Of a DNA stretch of 64,000 nt, positions 53,902-64,000 are shown piece after piece (the first letter of the stretch is position 1; each line of letters opens with the position of its first letter). The DNA lies in contig CM065690.1 of the NCBI GenBank assembly GCA_017654935.2, positions 32,228,393-32,292,392 on the forward strand, in the 5' to 3' direction. The position numbers and the translations under genes were made by a program. The notes under the pieces were generated by a model. It saw nothing but the letters and a program-made list of their open reading frames with translations. It ran no database searches and was not told the origin of the DNA. The stretch comes from Phymorhynchus buccinoides. Lineage: Eukaryota > Mollusca > Gastropoda > Neogastropoda > Raphitomidae.

Positions 53902-53963
53902 CCTTAACATTTATACTTTTTCTTATATTTAGTAATAAATATAAGTAACACTAGCCTGACTAA

Positions 53964-56000
53964 CTCTTCTTTGTTTTCACTAGCGCACTGTACGCTCTTC
54001 AGTGGAACTGCCGTTCCATAGGAAAAACCGGTGATCACCTCATCCACTTTCTGTCAACTTCATCTATCAAATATCACTTCTTATGCCTCCAGTCTCTTAA
54101 CACAACTTTCTCTAAATTACCATACATTCAAGGTTACCATTATCCCCCTTCAGCAAGTGATAATGAGCACAAAGTTTTTACAGCTACTTATGTGCACCGA
54201 TCTATACACCATAACCAAGTACCAAGCCCAGAACCTAACATCACGGGTATACGTTATTCCAATACAGTCCAGACAAAGATCAATGGAAAACTCTCAAACA
54301 TAGTGAATATTTATTATCCAAAAGGTTACAATACGTTTGATTGGCTCTCTTCCCTGCCCGACTCATCATCCTGGGTCGTGGTGGGGGATTTCAACGCGCA
54401 CCACCCCTCCTGGGAGCTGTTTTGTTCAGCTCCCAGTGGGGGGGGGGGGGGGGTGCGAAGTTGCTACAAGAAATAAACAACTCTCATTTAATCCTTCTGA
54501 ACGATGGTTCTTCCACGAGGTACCCAGATTCAGCTCATCATAAACCCACAGCAATTGATCTCACCTTAGTAAGTCCAGACCTAGTGCCAAATCACGAATG
54601 GTATCCCATATCAGACCCGTTATTGTCGGACCATAAGCCAATTTCGATAACACTTCGGGCTCAAATTCCCACTCCCACTATTCCCCAACAACAACAACAA
54701 CAATTTGACTTTGAGAAAGCAAACTGGACTCTATTTCAATCCATTTAAAGTAAATATTCGAATGAAGATATACTACATCCTGACCCAGAGACCCACTATG
54801 ATAAATTAAGACAAGCAATTTTGCAGGCTTGTCAGTTATCTATCCCACTAAAAACATCAATAATTCCTAATCGTCCTCCCCCCAAGCCTTGGTGGAACGA
54901 ACAAGTTAAACAAATTATAAAGAAAAAGAAACAGGTCTGTAACTATTTTGACTGTCACCCAATCCCATCTAATCACACCCTTAAGTGAAAGGCAGAGATG
55001 GATTGTGAGGATGCGGTTAACCTGGCCAAGAGGGAGTTCTTTGCTGTGGACGAGATAGTCAACTATAAGGACCTGGGCACAGCCTGGAAAAAAGTAAATA
55101 AAATTAACAATAAAGGCCAATCACGGAGGCCTAGAGTGCTAAAAGACGATAAGCTAACTCTTACTGACTCAGAAACAGCTGAGGTTTTTGCTGAAACGTT
55201 TGCCCAGGCAAGTCAGACTAAACACCTACCAACAGAAGAACAAAATAGACGAAGTTCAGTTCCCCATATTCCAAAAAATAATAACAATTCTCTGTATATT
55301 AATTCACCTCTCAATATGACCGAGCTTGCTGGTGCCCTTAATCAGATTAGGAAAGTGAATAAAGCAACAGGAGATGATCCCATCTCCTACAAAATATTGA
55401 AAAAATTACCCCCATCTTTTCTTAAAATTTTATTACATTACTATTCCAGATGTTGGGAGGAGGGGATCGTGCCTCAAGCATGGAAGGAGGCACAGGTGGT
55501 AGGGATCCTTAAGCCAGGAAAACCGGCTAGGGACCCAAAGAGTTACCGCCCCATCTCCCTCACCCCTCATACTGGCAAACTTTACGAAAGAATCGTAAAA
55601 AATAGGTTAGAACATTTTTTGGAAAAAAATAATATCATTCCCACTTTCCAGGCAGGTTTTAGAAGAAATAGGTCCTGCATGGAACAAGTAGTAAGGCTTA
55701 CCTCCCATGTCAGAAAAGCACTTGCCAGGCGCAGGAAAGTCTTCGCCACCTTTTTTGATATTAAAGGGGCGTATGACTCCGTCTGGCATGGGAGGCTTCT
55801 AGAAAAACTCAGCAGGCTCGGTATTGAGGGCAATATGTACAATTTCATTTACTCTTTTCTTCAGAACAGAAGCTTTAGGGTGGGCTACTCCCTCTCGACC
55901 AGACACTACATGGACATGGGAGTGCCCCAGGGCAGCATCATTGCCCCAATCCTTTTTAATATCATGCTTCATGATATTTCCAAACTTAAACTTGAAGGCT
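53964..56000 (+). pseudogene. LINE copy C ORF2, frameshifted and cut by gap
   Basis: Opens without an ATG: ALYALQWNCRSIGKTGDHLI, later NIYYPKGY, GDFNAHHPSWE; again the catalytic QE is CLQSLN. A G run (54438-54453) shifts the frame, after which SSTRYPDS, DLTLVSPDL and LLSDHKPI continue. TAA at 54746-54748 and TGA near 54986 interrupt. The RT part (YRPISLTPHTGKLYERI, FFDIKGAYDSVWHGRLLEKL, MGVPQGSIIAPILFNIML) is clean up to the gap at 56001; YADD and RNase H are lost in or beyond the gap. Confidence 0.92.
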
Positions 56001-56500
56001 NNNNNNNNNNNNNNNNNNNNNNNNNNNNNNNNNNNNNNNNNNNNNNNNNNNNNNNNNNNNNNNNNNNNNNNNNNNNNNNNNNNNNNNNNNNNNNNNNNNN
56101 NNNNNNNNNNNNNNNNNNNNNNNNNNNNNNNNNNNNNNNNNNNNNNNNNNNNNNNNNNNNNNNNNNNNNNNNNNNNNNNNNNNNNNNNNNNNNNNNNNNN
56201 NNNNNNNNNNNNNNNNNNNNNNNNNNNNNNNNNNNNNNNNNNNNNNNNNNNNNNNNNNNNNNNNNNNNNNNNNNNNNNNNNNNNNNNNNNNNNNNNNNNN
56301 NNNNNNNNNNNNNNNNNNNNNNNNNNNNNNNNNNNNNNNNNNNNNNNNNNNNNNNNNNNNNNNNNNNNNNNNNNNNNNNNNNNNNNNNNNNNNNNNNNNN
56401 NNNNNNNNNNNNNNNNNNNNNNNNNNNNNNNNNNNNNNNNNNNNNNNNNNNNNNNNNNNNNNNNNNNNNNNNNNNNNNNNNNNNNNNNNNNNNNNNNNNN
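56001..56500. other. Assembly gap (500 N)
   Basis: Exactly 500 N. LINE copy C sequence stops at its left edge and GA repeat begins at its right edge, so the true length may be much larger. Confidence 0.99.
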
Positions 56501-57089
56501 ATTACAGAGAGTCGGAGAGGGAGAGAGAGAGAGAGAGAGAGCGAGAGAGAAGAGAGAGAGAGAGAGAAAGAAAGAGACAGACAAACAGACAGAACAGAAA
56601 GAAAAAAAAGAGATAAGAAGACAGGCAGATAAGAGACAGATAGACAAGAGACAGAGACAAAAAAGGCAGAGACAAATGAGAGAGATACAGAGAAACAGAG
56701 CCAAAGGAATTTAACAGGAAAACAGAGAGGCAGGTGGAGACAAAGAGGCAGGGACAGACGGACACTGACAGACAGAGACAGAGAGACAGACAGACAGGAG
56801 ACCGAAAGAGAGAGACAGAACCATACAGACAACCCAGAGAGACAGTACAGATAGTGGGAGAAAGAGACAGACAGAAACAGAGACAGACGATAACGAGAGA
56901 GAGAGAGAGACAGAGACAGACAGAAAGACGTTAAAGACACAGAGAGCTAGAGGGGTAAACAAGCAAACTGATACATAGACAAGACTAACAAACACTATGC
57001 AGACAGACATAGAGAAACAGAAACAGTCGTCACACAGACAAGACAGAGAGAAACACAGACAATCAAACAAATTGAAACAGACAGACGAG

Positions 57090-57136
<47 letters not shown>

Positions 57137-57300
57137 GAGACAGAGAGACAGAGAGACAGAGACAGACATACAGAGACTCTCTGAGAGAGCGAGACAGACT
57201 GGTAGACGAGAAACAAACAGACGAGAAACAGGCAGACAGACACACAGGAAAGATAGAGAGAAAGAGAGGCAGACACAGAGAAGTAGACAAGAGACAGATA
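56501..57300. repeat. (GA)n and degenerate GACA repeat
   Basis: GA runs at about 56513-56570, 56897-56912 and 57090-57130 inside CAGACAGAGA-rich sequence. Long open frames (Arg/Glu or Ser/Leu-rich) are simple-repeat translations. Confidence 0.95.
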
Positions 57301-57640
57301 ACAAACTAGAAGGCAAGGCAAGGCAAGAAATTTATTTCATACCCCATTTGGGCACAGAAATATAAAAAGGGGAAAAGGGGAGAACAATGGCTATACAAAA
57401 AAAAGCCTACAGAGCCTTATTTCATATTGTCATATCATATAATTATAGAGAAAGGGGGAGAACTCTCATACAGTATTTATGATCTCATTATTTATGATAG
57501 TTCTCCCCCTTTGCTCAATTTCGATTAAGGCCGGGTTCACATTAGAGGCGTAAGTTCAGTACGGAAAACCCTAAATAAGTGGAAGAAAGAAGGATAAAAG
57601 TTTACGGGAAATTCGGACACGTGCGCAAATCTTTTTCCTT
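57301..57640. other. No gene recognised
   Basis: Contains a (GGCAA)n stretch (57312-57330) and a short inverted pair AGAAAGGGGGAGAACTCTCA / ATAGTTCTCCCCCTTTGC at about 57450 and 57499. Confidence 0.5.
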
Positions 57641-58120
57641 TTTTGTTTCTCAATTCTATGTGTCCCCATCTCTATGTGTCCCCATCTATGTGTCCCCATC
57701 TCTATGTGTCCCCATCATTGTGTGCCCCCGTCTCTATGTGTCCCCATCATTGTGTTCCCGTCTCTATGTGTCCCCATCATTGTGTTCCCGTCTCTATGTG
57801 TCCCCATCTCTATGTGTCCCCATCATTATGTTCCCGTCTCTATGTGTCCCCATCATTGTGTCCCCGTCTCTATGTGTCCCCATCATTGTGTCCCCATCTC
57901 TATGTGTCCCAATCATTGTGTCCCCGTCTCTATGTGTCCCCATCATTGTGTCCCCGTCTCTATGTGACCCCCATCTCATTGTGTCCCATCTCTATGTGTC
58001 CCCATCACTATGTGTCCCCAGTCTCTATGTGTCCCCATCATTGTGTCCCCATCTCTATGTGTCCCCATCTATGTGTCCCCATCTCTATGTGTCCCCATCA
58101 TTGTGTTCCCGTCTCTATGT
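57641..58120 (+). repeat. Minisatellite, TCTCTATGTGTCCCCATCAT type, first block
   Basis: Alternating 15- and 14-base half-units (TCTATGTGTCCCCATC and ATTGTGTCCCCGTC variants) about 29 bp per full unit. Open frames here translate the repeat. Confidence 0.95.
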
Positions 58121-58494
58121 GTCAAAATCACAAATTGAATAAAAAACATTTATCACTGAATTAAGACAATATAAAACAGCACGCCACACGAAAACTATGG
58201 GAAAGATACAGCTTTTAAAATATGACTGCACAGAAACAACAATACAAAAAGTAACATAAGGTACACATACACGCCAACAACCACACCCACAGGCACACGC
58301 GCACACACGTGCGCACGCGCACGCACTCCCGCACCCACCCATACACCCACACTCACACACGCGCACACACACACCTGCGCGCACACACACACAATTTTAG
58401 GCTTGTGATTGTCCCCACAAGCCTCCCCGTGGGGAGGGGAGTCAGCCCATTTTTGCTCTGTCCCGTTTGTGCCCTATCCCATTAATTTGTGCCC
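58121..58494. other. Spacer with CA-rich tract
   Basis: CA/CG-rich at 58262-58392; otherwise unremarkable. No gene. Confidence 0.7.
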
Positions 58495-59283
58495 CCTCCC
58501 GTTCTGGTCTCTATGTGTCCTCATCTCTATGTGGACCCATCTCTATGTGACCCATCTCTATGTGACCCATCTCGATCTATATGCCGTCCTCTATGTGTCG
58601 CAGCCATCCCTACAGGTCCTCATCTCTGTGTGTCCCAGTCTCTATGTGCCCCCATCTCTATGTGCCCCCATCTCTATGTGACCCATCTCTATATGCCCTT
58701 CGTATGTGTCCCCGTCCCTATATGTTCCCATCTCTATGTGCTCCCCTCAATCTCTGTGTCCCCATCTCAATGTGTCCCTGAGTCTATGCCGTATTCCTGT
58801 TTATGTGTCCCCATCACTATGTGTCCTCACCTCTATCTGTCCCAATCTGTATGCGTCCCCATCTCTATGTGACACTGTCCCTATATGTTCCCATCTCTAT
58901 GTGACACTGTTTCTATATGTTCCCATCTCTATGTGACACTGTTTCTATATGTTCCCATCTCTATGTGACACTGTTTCTATGTGGCCCATCTCTATGTGCC
59001 CTTCTCCATGTGTCCACGTCCCTACATGTTCCCATCTCTATGTGACACTGTTTCTATATGTTCCCATCTCTATGTGACACTGTTTCTATATGTTCCCATC
59101 TCTATGTGACACTGTTTCTATATGTTCCCATCTCTATGTGACACTGTTTCTATGTGGCCCATCTCTATGTGCCCTTCTCCATGTGTCCACGTCCCTACAT
59201 GTTCCCATTTCTATGTGTCCCGTCCCTACATGTCCCCATCTCTATGTGTCCCATCTCTACGTGACTCATCTCTATATGCCGTT
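58495..59283 (+). repeat. Minisatellite, same orientation, second block
   Basis: CTCTATGTGTCCCCATCTCT family with variants (CTATGTGACACTGTTTCTAT at 58865-59155). A 180-bp segment (CATGTGTCCACGTCCCTACA to CCATCTCTATGTGCCC) is duplicated near 58990-59040 and 59165-59215. Confidence 0.92.
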
Positions 59284-60975
59284 CGGGACACATAGAAACG
59301 GGAACACAATGATGGGGACACATAGAGACGGGGCCCGGGGACATATAGAGATGGGAACACAAAGAATTGGGGAGACATTGAGAAGCAACAGCGGGACACA
59401 TTGACACAGGGACAGGCAGAGACCGGTCACATAGAGAAGGGGACAATTAGTGAGATGGGGACACATAGAGATGGGGCCCCGGGACATATAGAGATGGGAA
59501 CACAAAGAATTGGGGAGACATTGAGAAGCGACAGCGGGACACATTGACACAGGGACAGACAGAGACCGGTCACATAGAGAAGGGGACAATTAGTGATGGG
59601 GTACACATGGAGACGGGGACACAAGAGATTGGAACATAGAGACTCAGAGACACATGGAGATGGGGACACAATAATGGGGACACATAAAGTCGGTGACATA
59701 TACGTGATACACAGACTGGTCATATATAGAAGGGGACACAAAGACGCATCAGAGATGGGGACACATAGAGAAGGGGACACAAAGACACATCAGAGATGGG
59801 GACACATAGAGAAGGGGACACAAAGACTCATCAGAGATGGGGATAGATAGAGACTCAGAGGACACATGGAGATGGGGACACAATAATGGGGACACATAGA
59901 GTCGGTGACATAGACGTGATACATAGACTGGTCATATATAGAAGGGGACACAAAGACGCATCAGAGATGGGGACACATAGAGAAGGGGACACAAAGACAC
60001 ATCAGAGATGGGGACACATAGAGAAGGGGACACAAAGACACATCAGAGATGGGGACACATAGAGAAGGGGACACAAAGACACATCAGAGATGGGGACACA
60101 TAGAGAAGGGGACACAAAGACACATCAGAGATGGGGACACATAGAGAAGGGGACACAAAGACACATCAGAGATGGGGACACATAGAGAAGGGGACACAAT
60201 GAACACATCAGAGACGGGGACACATAGAGAAGGGGACACAGAGAGAAGGGGACACAAAGACACATCAGAGATGGGGACACATAGAGAAGGGGCACAAAGA
60301 CACAAAGACACATCAGAGATGGGGACACATAGAGAAGGGGACACAAAGACAGTGGACATCAGAGATGGGGACACATAGAGAAGGGGACACAAAGACACAT
60401 CAGAGATGGGGACACATAGAGAAGGGGACACAAAGACACATCAGAGATGGGGACACAGAGAGAAGGGGACACAAAGACACATCAGAGATGGGGACACAGA
60501 GAGAAGGGGACACAAAGACACATCAGAGATGGGGACACAGAGAGAAGGGGACACAAAGACACATCAGAGATGGGGACACAGAGAGAAGGGGACACAAAGA
60601 CACATCAGAGATGGGGACACAGAGAGAAGGGGACACAAAGACACATCAGAGATGGGGACACATAGAGAAGGGGACACAAAGACACATCAGAGATGGGGAC
60701 ACAGAGAGAAGGGGACACAAAGACACATCAGAGATGGGGACACATAGAGAAGGGGACACATAGACACATCAGAGATGGGGACACAGAGAGAAGGGGACAC
60801 AAAGACACATCAGAGATGGGGACACATAGAGAAGGGGACACAAAAACACATCAGAGATGGGGACACAGAGAGAAGGGGACACAAAGACACATCAGAGATG
60901 GGGACACATAGAGAAGGGGACACAAAGACACATCAGAGATGGGGACACATGGAGAAGGGGACACAAAGACACATC
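59284..60975 (-). repeat. Minisatellite, inverted orientation, with 41-bp higher-order unit
   Basis: From 59284 the repeat reads GGGACACATAGAGATGGGGA, the reverse complement of the left blocks. 59700-60975 is a regular 41-bp array (AGAGAAGGGGACACAAAGAC, ACATCAGAGATGGGGACACAT), about 28 copies. Longer duplicated segments at 59330-59460/59466-59590 (about 135 bp) and 59640-59760/59850-59965 are present. A 132-codon open frame arises only because the unit lacks stops in all three frames. Confidence 0.95.
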
Positions 60976-61049
60976 ACCTAAACAGTAATTGTGGCGGCAC
61001 CATAGCCGATGAGGTTTAACCGAGGCGTGGTTACCGCTACACCTATCTG
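60976..61049. other. Short spacer
   Basis: Nothing recognised. Confidence 0.4.
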
Positions 61050-61170
61050 TATTGTTAAAAAAATCGGGACTTTACTGGAGTTGCACTGCCTCCGGGCATT
61101 GCCTCCAGTATTGTTCCTACCATCTTTGTATTTACAAATGTCCCATATGTGTCTGTTTCAGACCGAGAGG
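61050..61170 (+). mobile_element. SINE with hairpin/CGTTAAAC-type tail, copy 1
   Basis: Shares with 61378-61500 a head (AATCGGGACTTTACTGG, TTGCACTGCCTCC) and the tail AATGTCCCATATG, GTCTG-TTT-CAGAC, GAGAGGACGTAAAAC. Stems: GTCC/GGAC outside, GTCTG/CAGAC inside. Target duplication not resolved. Confidence 0.65.
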
Positions 61171-61377
61171 ACGTAAAACACCATTTTTCATTCGCTTCAT
61201 AAGATAATATGCCTAGGCCTAATTCACCTAGATATATCTTGACTAATCTTTGATTTCATTTTCCTCTGAACACCCTGAGAGACAGGAACGAAAAGAAAAA
61301 GTAATTGAAGTTAATTCGGAGTTCTAGCACCTTTTTTTTAGATTACAGTTTGATTTATTGAAATTTCAACTATCTTG
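61171..61377. other. No feature recognised
   Basis: Short unique stretch. Confidence 0.4.
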
Positions 61378-61500
61378 GGGTTTTTAAAATCGGGATTTTC
61401 CTGGTATTGCAGTACCTCCAGGGTCGTCCCATTATCTTTATAGTTATTAATGTCCCATATGCGCCTGTTCCAGGCTGGAGGACGTTAAACGAACTTTCAT
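61378..61500 (+). mobile_element. SINE with hairpin/CGTTAAAC-type tail, copy 2
   Basis: Head AAATCGGGATTTTCCTGG, TTGCAGTACCTCCAGGG; tail AATGTCCCATATGCGCC, TGTTCCAGGCTGGAGGACG, TTAAAC. Inner stem GCCTG/CAGGC differs from copy 1 by a compensatory change. Confidence 0.65.
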
Positions 61501-61687
61501 CATCGGAGTTCCGGCATTCATGAAGGACTCTTTGCAGGGGAGGATGGTAAGGAAGAGACATGCGAAATCGACCTGTACTGGGAAACTGAAACTGAAAGAG
61601 AGAAAGGGGACAGGATTTTCCCCATAGCAAAGCAACACGGGACACAATCTGTCAGTAAATAACATTGAAAGCACGGACTTGTATATT
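61501..61687. other. No feature recognised
   Basis: Short unique stretch. Confidence 0.4.
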
Positions 61688-62127
61688 TGTGACCCAGCAC
61701 CACGAAAGTGACATTAAGTCGCTGGGCTAGTTTCTCACAACAGACTTGCAAAGTCAAAAATCTTTTTTTAAAATTTTATCAATTTTGAGCTATGGGTATT
61801 TTCATGCTCTCTAACATCTCATCTTTCATACTTATAAAGGATAATCCTTGTTATGGTCTCTAAATACTCCACAAAGTGCTTTTAATTGAGTAGGTTGATG
61901 CCTTTTTTCCCAGCTAGGCTATTAAGCATTAGACTGTGTTTTCTCAATGGCCAACAGTCACCCTACCAACTGTAAATGCTTATAACTCTAAAACGGAAAA
62001 ACGTTACAAGAATGGTTCTTATATCATTTGAAAGAGAATTGTCTGAAGTTTTTAGCTGTACCATTATCTCAGACTGGTCATTTTGACGTCATGACACTTA
62101 ATGTCCCTTTCGTGGTGCTAGGTCACA
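61688..62127. mobile_element. MITE with 30-bp inverted ends
   Basis: 440 bp, left TGTGACCCAGCACCACGAAA then GTGACATTAAGT, right (reverse-complemented) TGTGACCTAGCACCACGAAA then GGGACATTAAGT. Target duplication unclear (AT-rich flanks), so the superfamily is open. No coding content. Confidence 0.82.
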
Positions 62128-62635
62128 TTTATTATACATGGATGGTCGACTCACCAGCCCTTTCCTCTTTCAGCCAGTCGGGAAGTGGTTCAATAGGACA
62201 CAGCCCGCACTAGTCGGGTTGTTTACTTCAGGTTGTCAACTAGTAAGCATGGAATCCACCGTTGAGCAATATATTATGAGTAAAAACGAAGCTTTATCGT
62301 GTCTAATATAACTGACAATGGAGTTTTGCAATATCCAATGCTATACACTTGCACTAGTAAATGTACGTTTGTCACAATTTGTTTTTGTATGAAAATACGC
62401 TGTTGTGTTTACTACTCACTGCTGTCTTCTCTCCACTTACTGTTGTTATGAGAGGGTTTCGTTTGTAAGGTGGGGGAGAACCTTTCACATCTGCTATTTT
62501 TCGTCTCCCCCTTCACGTACCATTAAAATGCAAACATCCAAGCTGAGGGCTTATATGAGACTGTGCAAAACTGGTACTCTAAAAGCATCATTAAATGGCA
62601 CAGATTAAAACCAAACATTAAAATAGGGAATTAGG
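62128..62635. other. No gene recognised
   Basis: Nothing recognisable. Confidence 0.5.
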
Positions 62636-62760
62636 GGCCATAGATCAAAGTAGTGGTAAATGAAGGGCAGCAGCTGTGCCGGTCGGTGTTCATCCCCGGT
62701 GAGCGCTACGCTAGTGGTCCAGCCCGGATACTGCGAAAAGGCCTATGGTCCACTCTTAAA
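62636..62760 (+). mobile_element. LINE 3' tail fragment (as in 34010-34125)
   Basis: GGCCATAGATCAAAGTAGTG, GTAAATGAAGGGCAGCAG, CTGTGCCGGTC and GGATACTGCGAAAAGGCC match the 3' untranslated region of the CR1/Jockey-like copy at 33748-34125; the coding part is absent. Confidence 0.75.
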
Positions 62761-62994
62761 AAGCTTGCAACACCACCAGACAGTAAAACAAAGACATTTT
62801 TATTTGTTGTCCTTTGCCGATCGTATATCGCAATGGAGTATGTTTTTGTTCGAGTTTGTTTCTTTGTTTGTTTGTTTGGGTGTTTTTCGTACATAAATGA
62901 TCCCTCGGAAATACAATGTCGCCGAGCGGCAGACATGTTTCCGTTTTTCTTCACCCTCCTATATCGAAATTAAGGGTGTACACCACACTAATTA
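62761..62994. other. No gene recognised
   Basis: Includes CGCCGAGCGGCAGACATG at about 62919-62937, shared with the start of 37725-38735. Confidence 0.45.
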
Positions 62995-63673
62995 ATTGCC
63001 TGCTTGTCCCGTAGCTACTACGTCCTGTTGGTATGATTGTTGTGTGCTTGTAAACGTAGGTACTACGTGCATTGTTCATCACCATATTTCAGCTACAGTG
63101 TAAGGGAATTAACTGCAGAAAATGACCTAGAACACAGTAGAAGGGCTTAATGAACAGTCATCTACCTTGGTCTACCTTGGCCTTTATTTGGCGAATTTTA
63201 CTGGAATTTGATAGAGATTTTTGTTCTTGGAAAAAACCAAAATGGCGTCAACAAGCGGCAGTACTCGACAACGTGGATGTTTTAGACGATATGCTGCACT
63301 AGAAGTGTTGGATGAAGTGTTAAATGATGCAGTCACTGAAGTGTGCATTCTGGATTACCTATTGGATTATATCTAGATTACCCTGTGATGTTGAAGAAAT
63401 AAGCAACAAGATGGAATGGTCAGTCAGTTTTAGATCTAGTGTTTATTCACCTGCATGTTTGTTTGTTTGTATTTTTTGTCTTGTTTATTTTGTCTGTATT
63501 GTTTTGTACATGCAGTATAATCTATTGACAACAATGCTGTGAAGTATGCAGCTTCAAAGTTAAATATTGTAGGAGTTATAACAATTTTAGCATTGGAGGG
63601 TGAAATTGAGCTTTTTTTTACCCGGCACACAGGAATTCCTTGAACACAAATATGGTCGGCAGGCAAGGGGTTA
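62995..63673 (+). mobile_element. Possible piggyBac-like remnant
   Basis: Right side ends GGCAGGCAAGGGG-TTAA; a weaker left counterpart TTAATTGCCTGC is at 62991-63003. AAGGGTGTACA-type words occur on both flanks. A short reading frame inside (63242-63376) begins like a transposase N-terminus. Ends are poorly conserved. Confidence 0.35.
63242..63376 (+). pseudogene. Short frame, possible transposase N-terminus
   Basis: 44 residues: MASTSGSTRQRGCFRRYAAL, EVLDEVLNDAVTEVC, ILDYLLDYI, then TAG. Resembles the acidic N-terminal region of piggyBac-type transposases in character only; no catalytic residues. Confidence 0.25.
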
Positions 63674-64000
63674 AGGGTGTACATCCCGGTAAAGGATGTC
63701 TCAGTGTTAAGGGTGTGCACCCCACCAATTAAGGGTGTGCATCCCGGAAAACGATTTGCACCCAGTCAAGGGTGTGTAGGTGCATCACCCAAAGGTCACA
63801 AGAAGGACGGGGACCGAAGATGTGAGGGGGGAGGGAGGTACAGGCCGGGGCATGTACAGGGCTTAACCGGCAAAGGACATATCTGCCGCCCGGCGATGCC
63901 CTTGTTTAAAAGTATTTTGTATTCCAATTCGCCCTGTTCCGTCGTGTACATAGCCTTTATATAGGCTCCTTCGACGTATGGTACCAGATCCACAGTTATT
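63674..64000. other. Short tandem words, no gene
   Basis: TTAAGGGTGTGCACCCC-like words repeat at about 63670, 63709, 63729 and 63768. Nothing else recognised to the window end. Confidence 0.5.

Overview
This is a eukaryotic (metazoan) genomic window with introns, very heavy microsatellite and minisatellite content, and nested transposons. It is probably from a marine gastropod mollusc. The support is a tRNA-type SINE near 9.8 kb and SINE tails ending in CGTTAAAC, both of a style I associate with gastropods, plus I/Nimb-type LINEs; the species-level call is inference. Two 500-base runs of N (4377-4876, 56001-56500) are assembly gaps. No bacterial gene, CRISPR array or rRNA is present.

The only host gene I can identify is on the minus strand between about 24.75 and 16.1 kb: cnk (connector enhancer of KSR, CNKSR family), a scaffold for Ras/Raf/MAPK signalling. 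Its SAM, CRIC and PDZ exons can be read in order with matching splice sites and phases: 24589-24752 (SAM), 22859-23082 and 20259-20388 (CRIC), 19807-19854 (start of the next CRIC exon), 18803-18862, 17353-17421 and 16116-16393 (PDZ and following region). About 24 codons between CRIC and PDZ are missing. First exon(s) and the 3' half (PH domain onward) are not recognised, although a 67-bp exon-like unit repeated at 8.3-8.9 kb on the same strand might belong to it. Several exons have lost-and-copied fragments: pieces of exon with their splice site are tandemly repeated in the adjoining intron.

Layout: 1-2.4 kb, 36-bp minisatellite and microsatellites; 2.4-11.9 kb, sparse sequence with microsatellites, dispersed repeats and the exon-like array; 11.9-25.1 kb, cnk with nested TIR elements (a TA-flanked 2.3-kb element, a pogo/Tigger-like element, TTAA-flanked piggyBac-like MITEs); 25-33.4 kb, mostly featureless with microsatellites and a 32-bp minisatellite (31-32.2 kb); 33.4-40.8 kb, decayed LINE fragments, SINE insertions (one with a U2 snRNA head), and two tandem arrays built on AGGTCA-like or TGACCA/TGGTCA motifs; 41.2-56 kb, three head-to-tail I/Nimb-like LINE copies, the middle one with both ORFs open; 56.5-61 kb, GA-rich sequence and a large minisatellite whose orientation flips near 59284; 61-64 kb, SINEs, MITEs and a LINE tail.

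The most interesting material is (1) a family of small SINE-like retroposons that share a two-stem hairpin tail, including tail-only copies of 73-81 bp and a 135-bp copy headed by the U2 snRNA 5' end, each with clear target duplications; (2) capture of such a tail as the N-terminus of a LINE ORF1; and (3) repeated exon/splice-site arrays in cnk.
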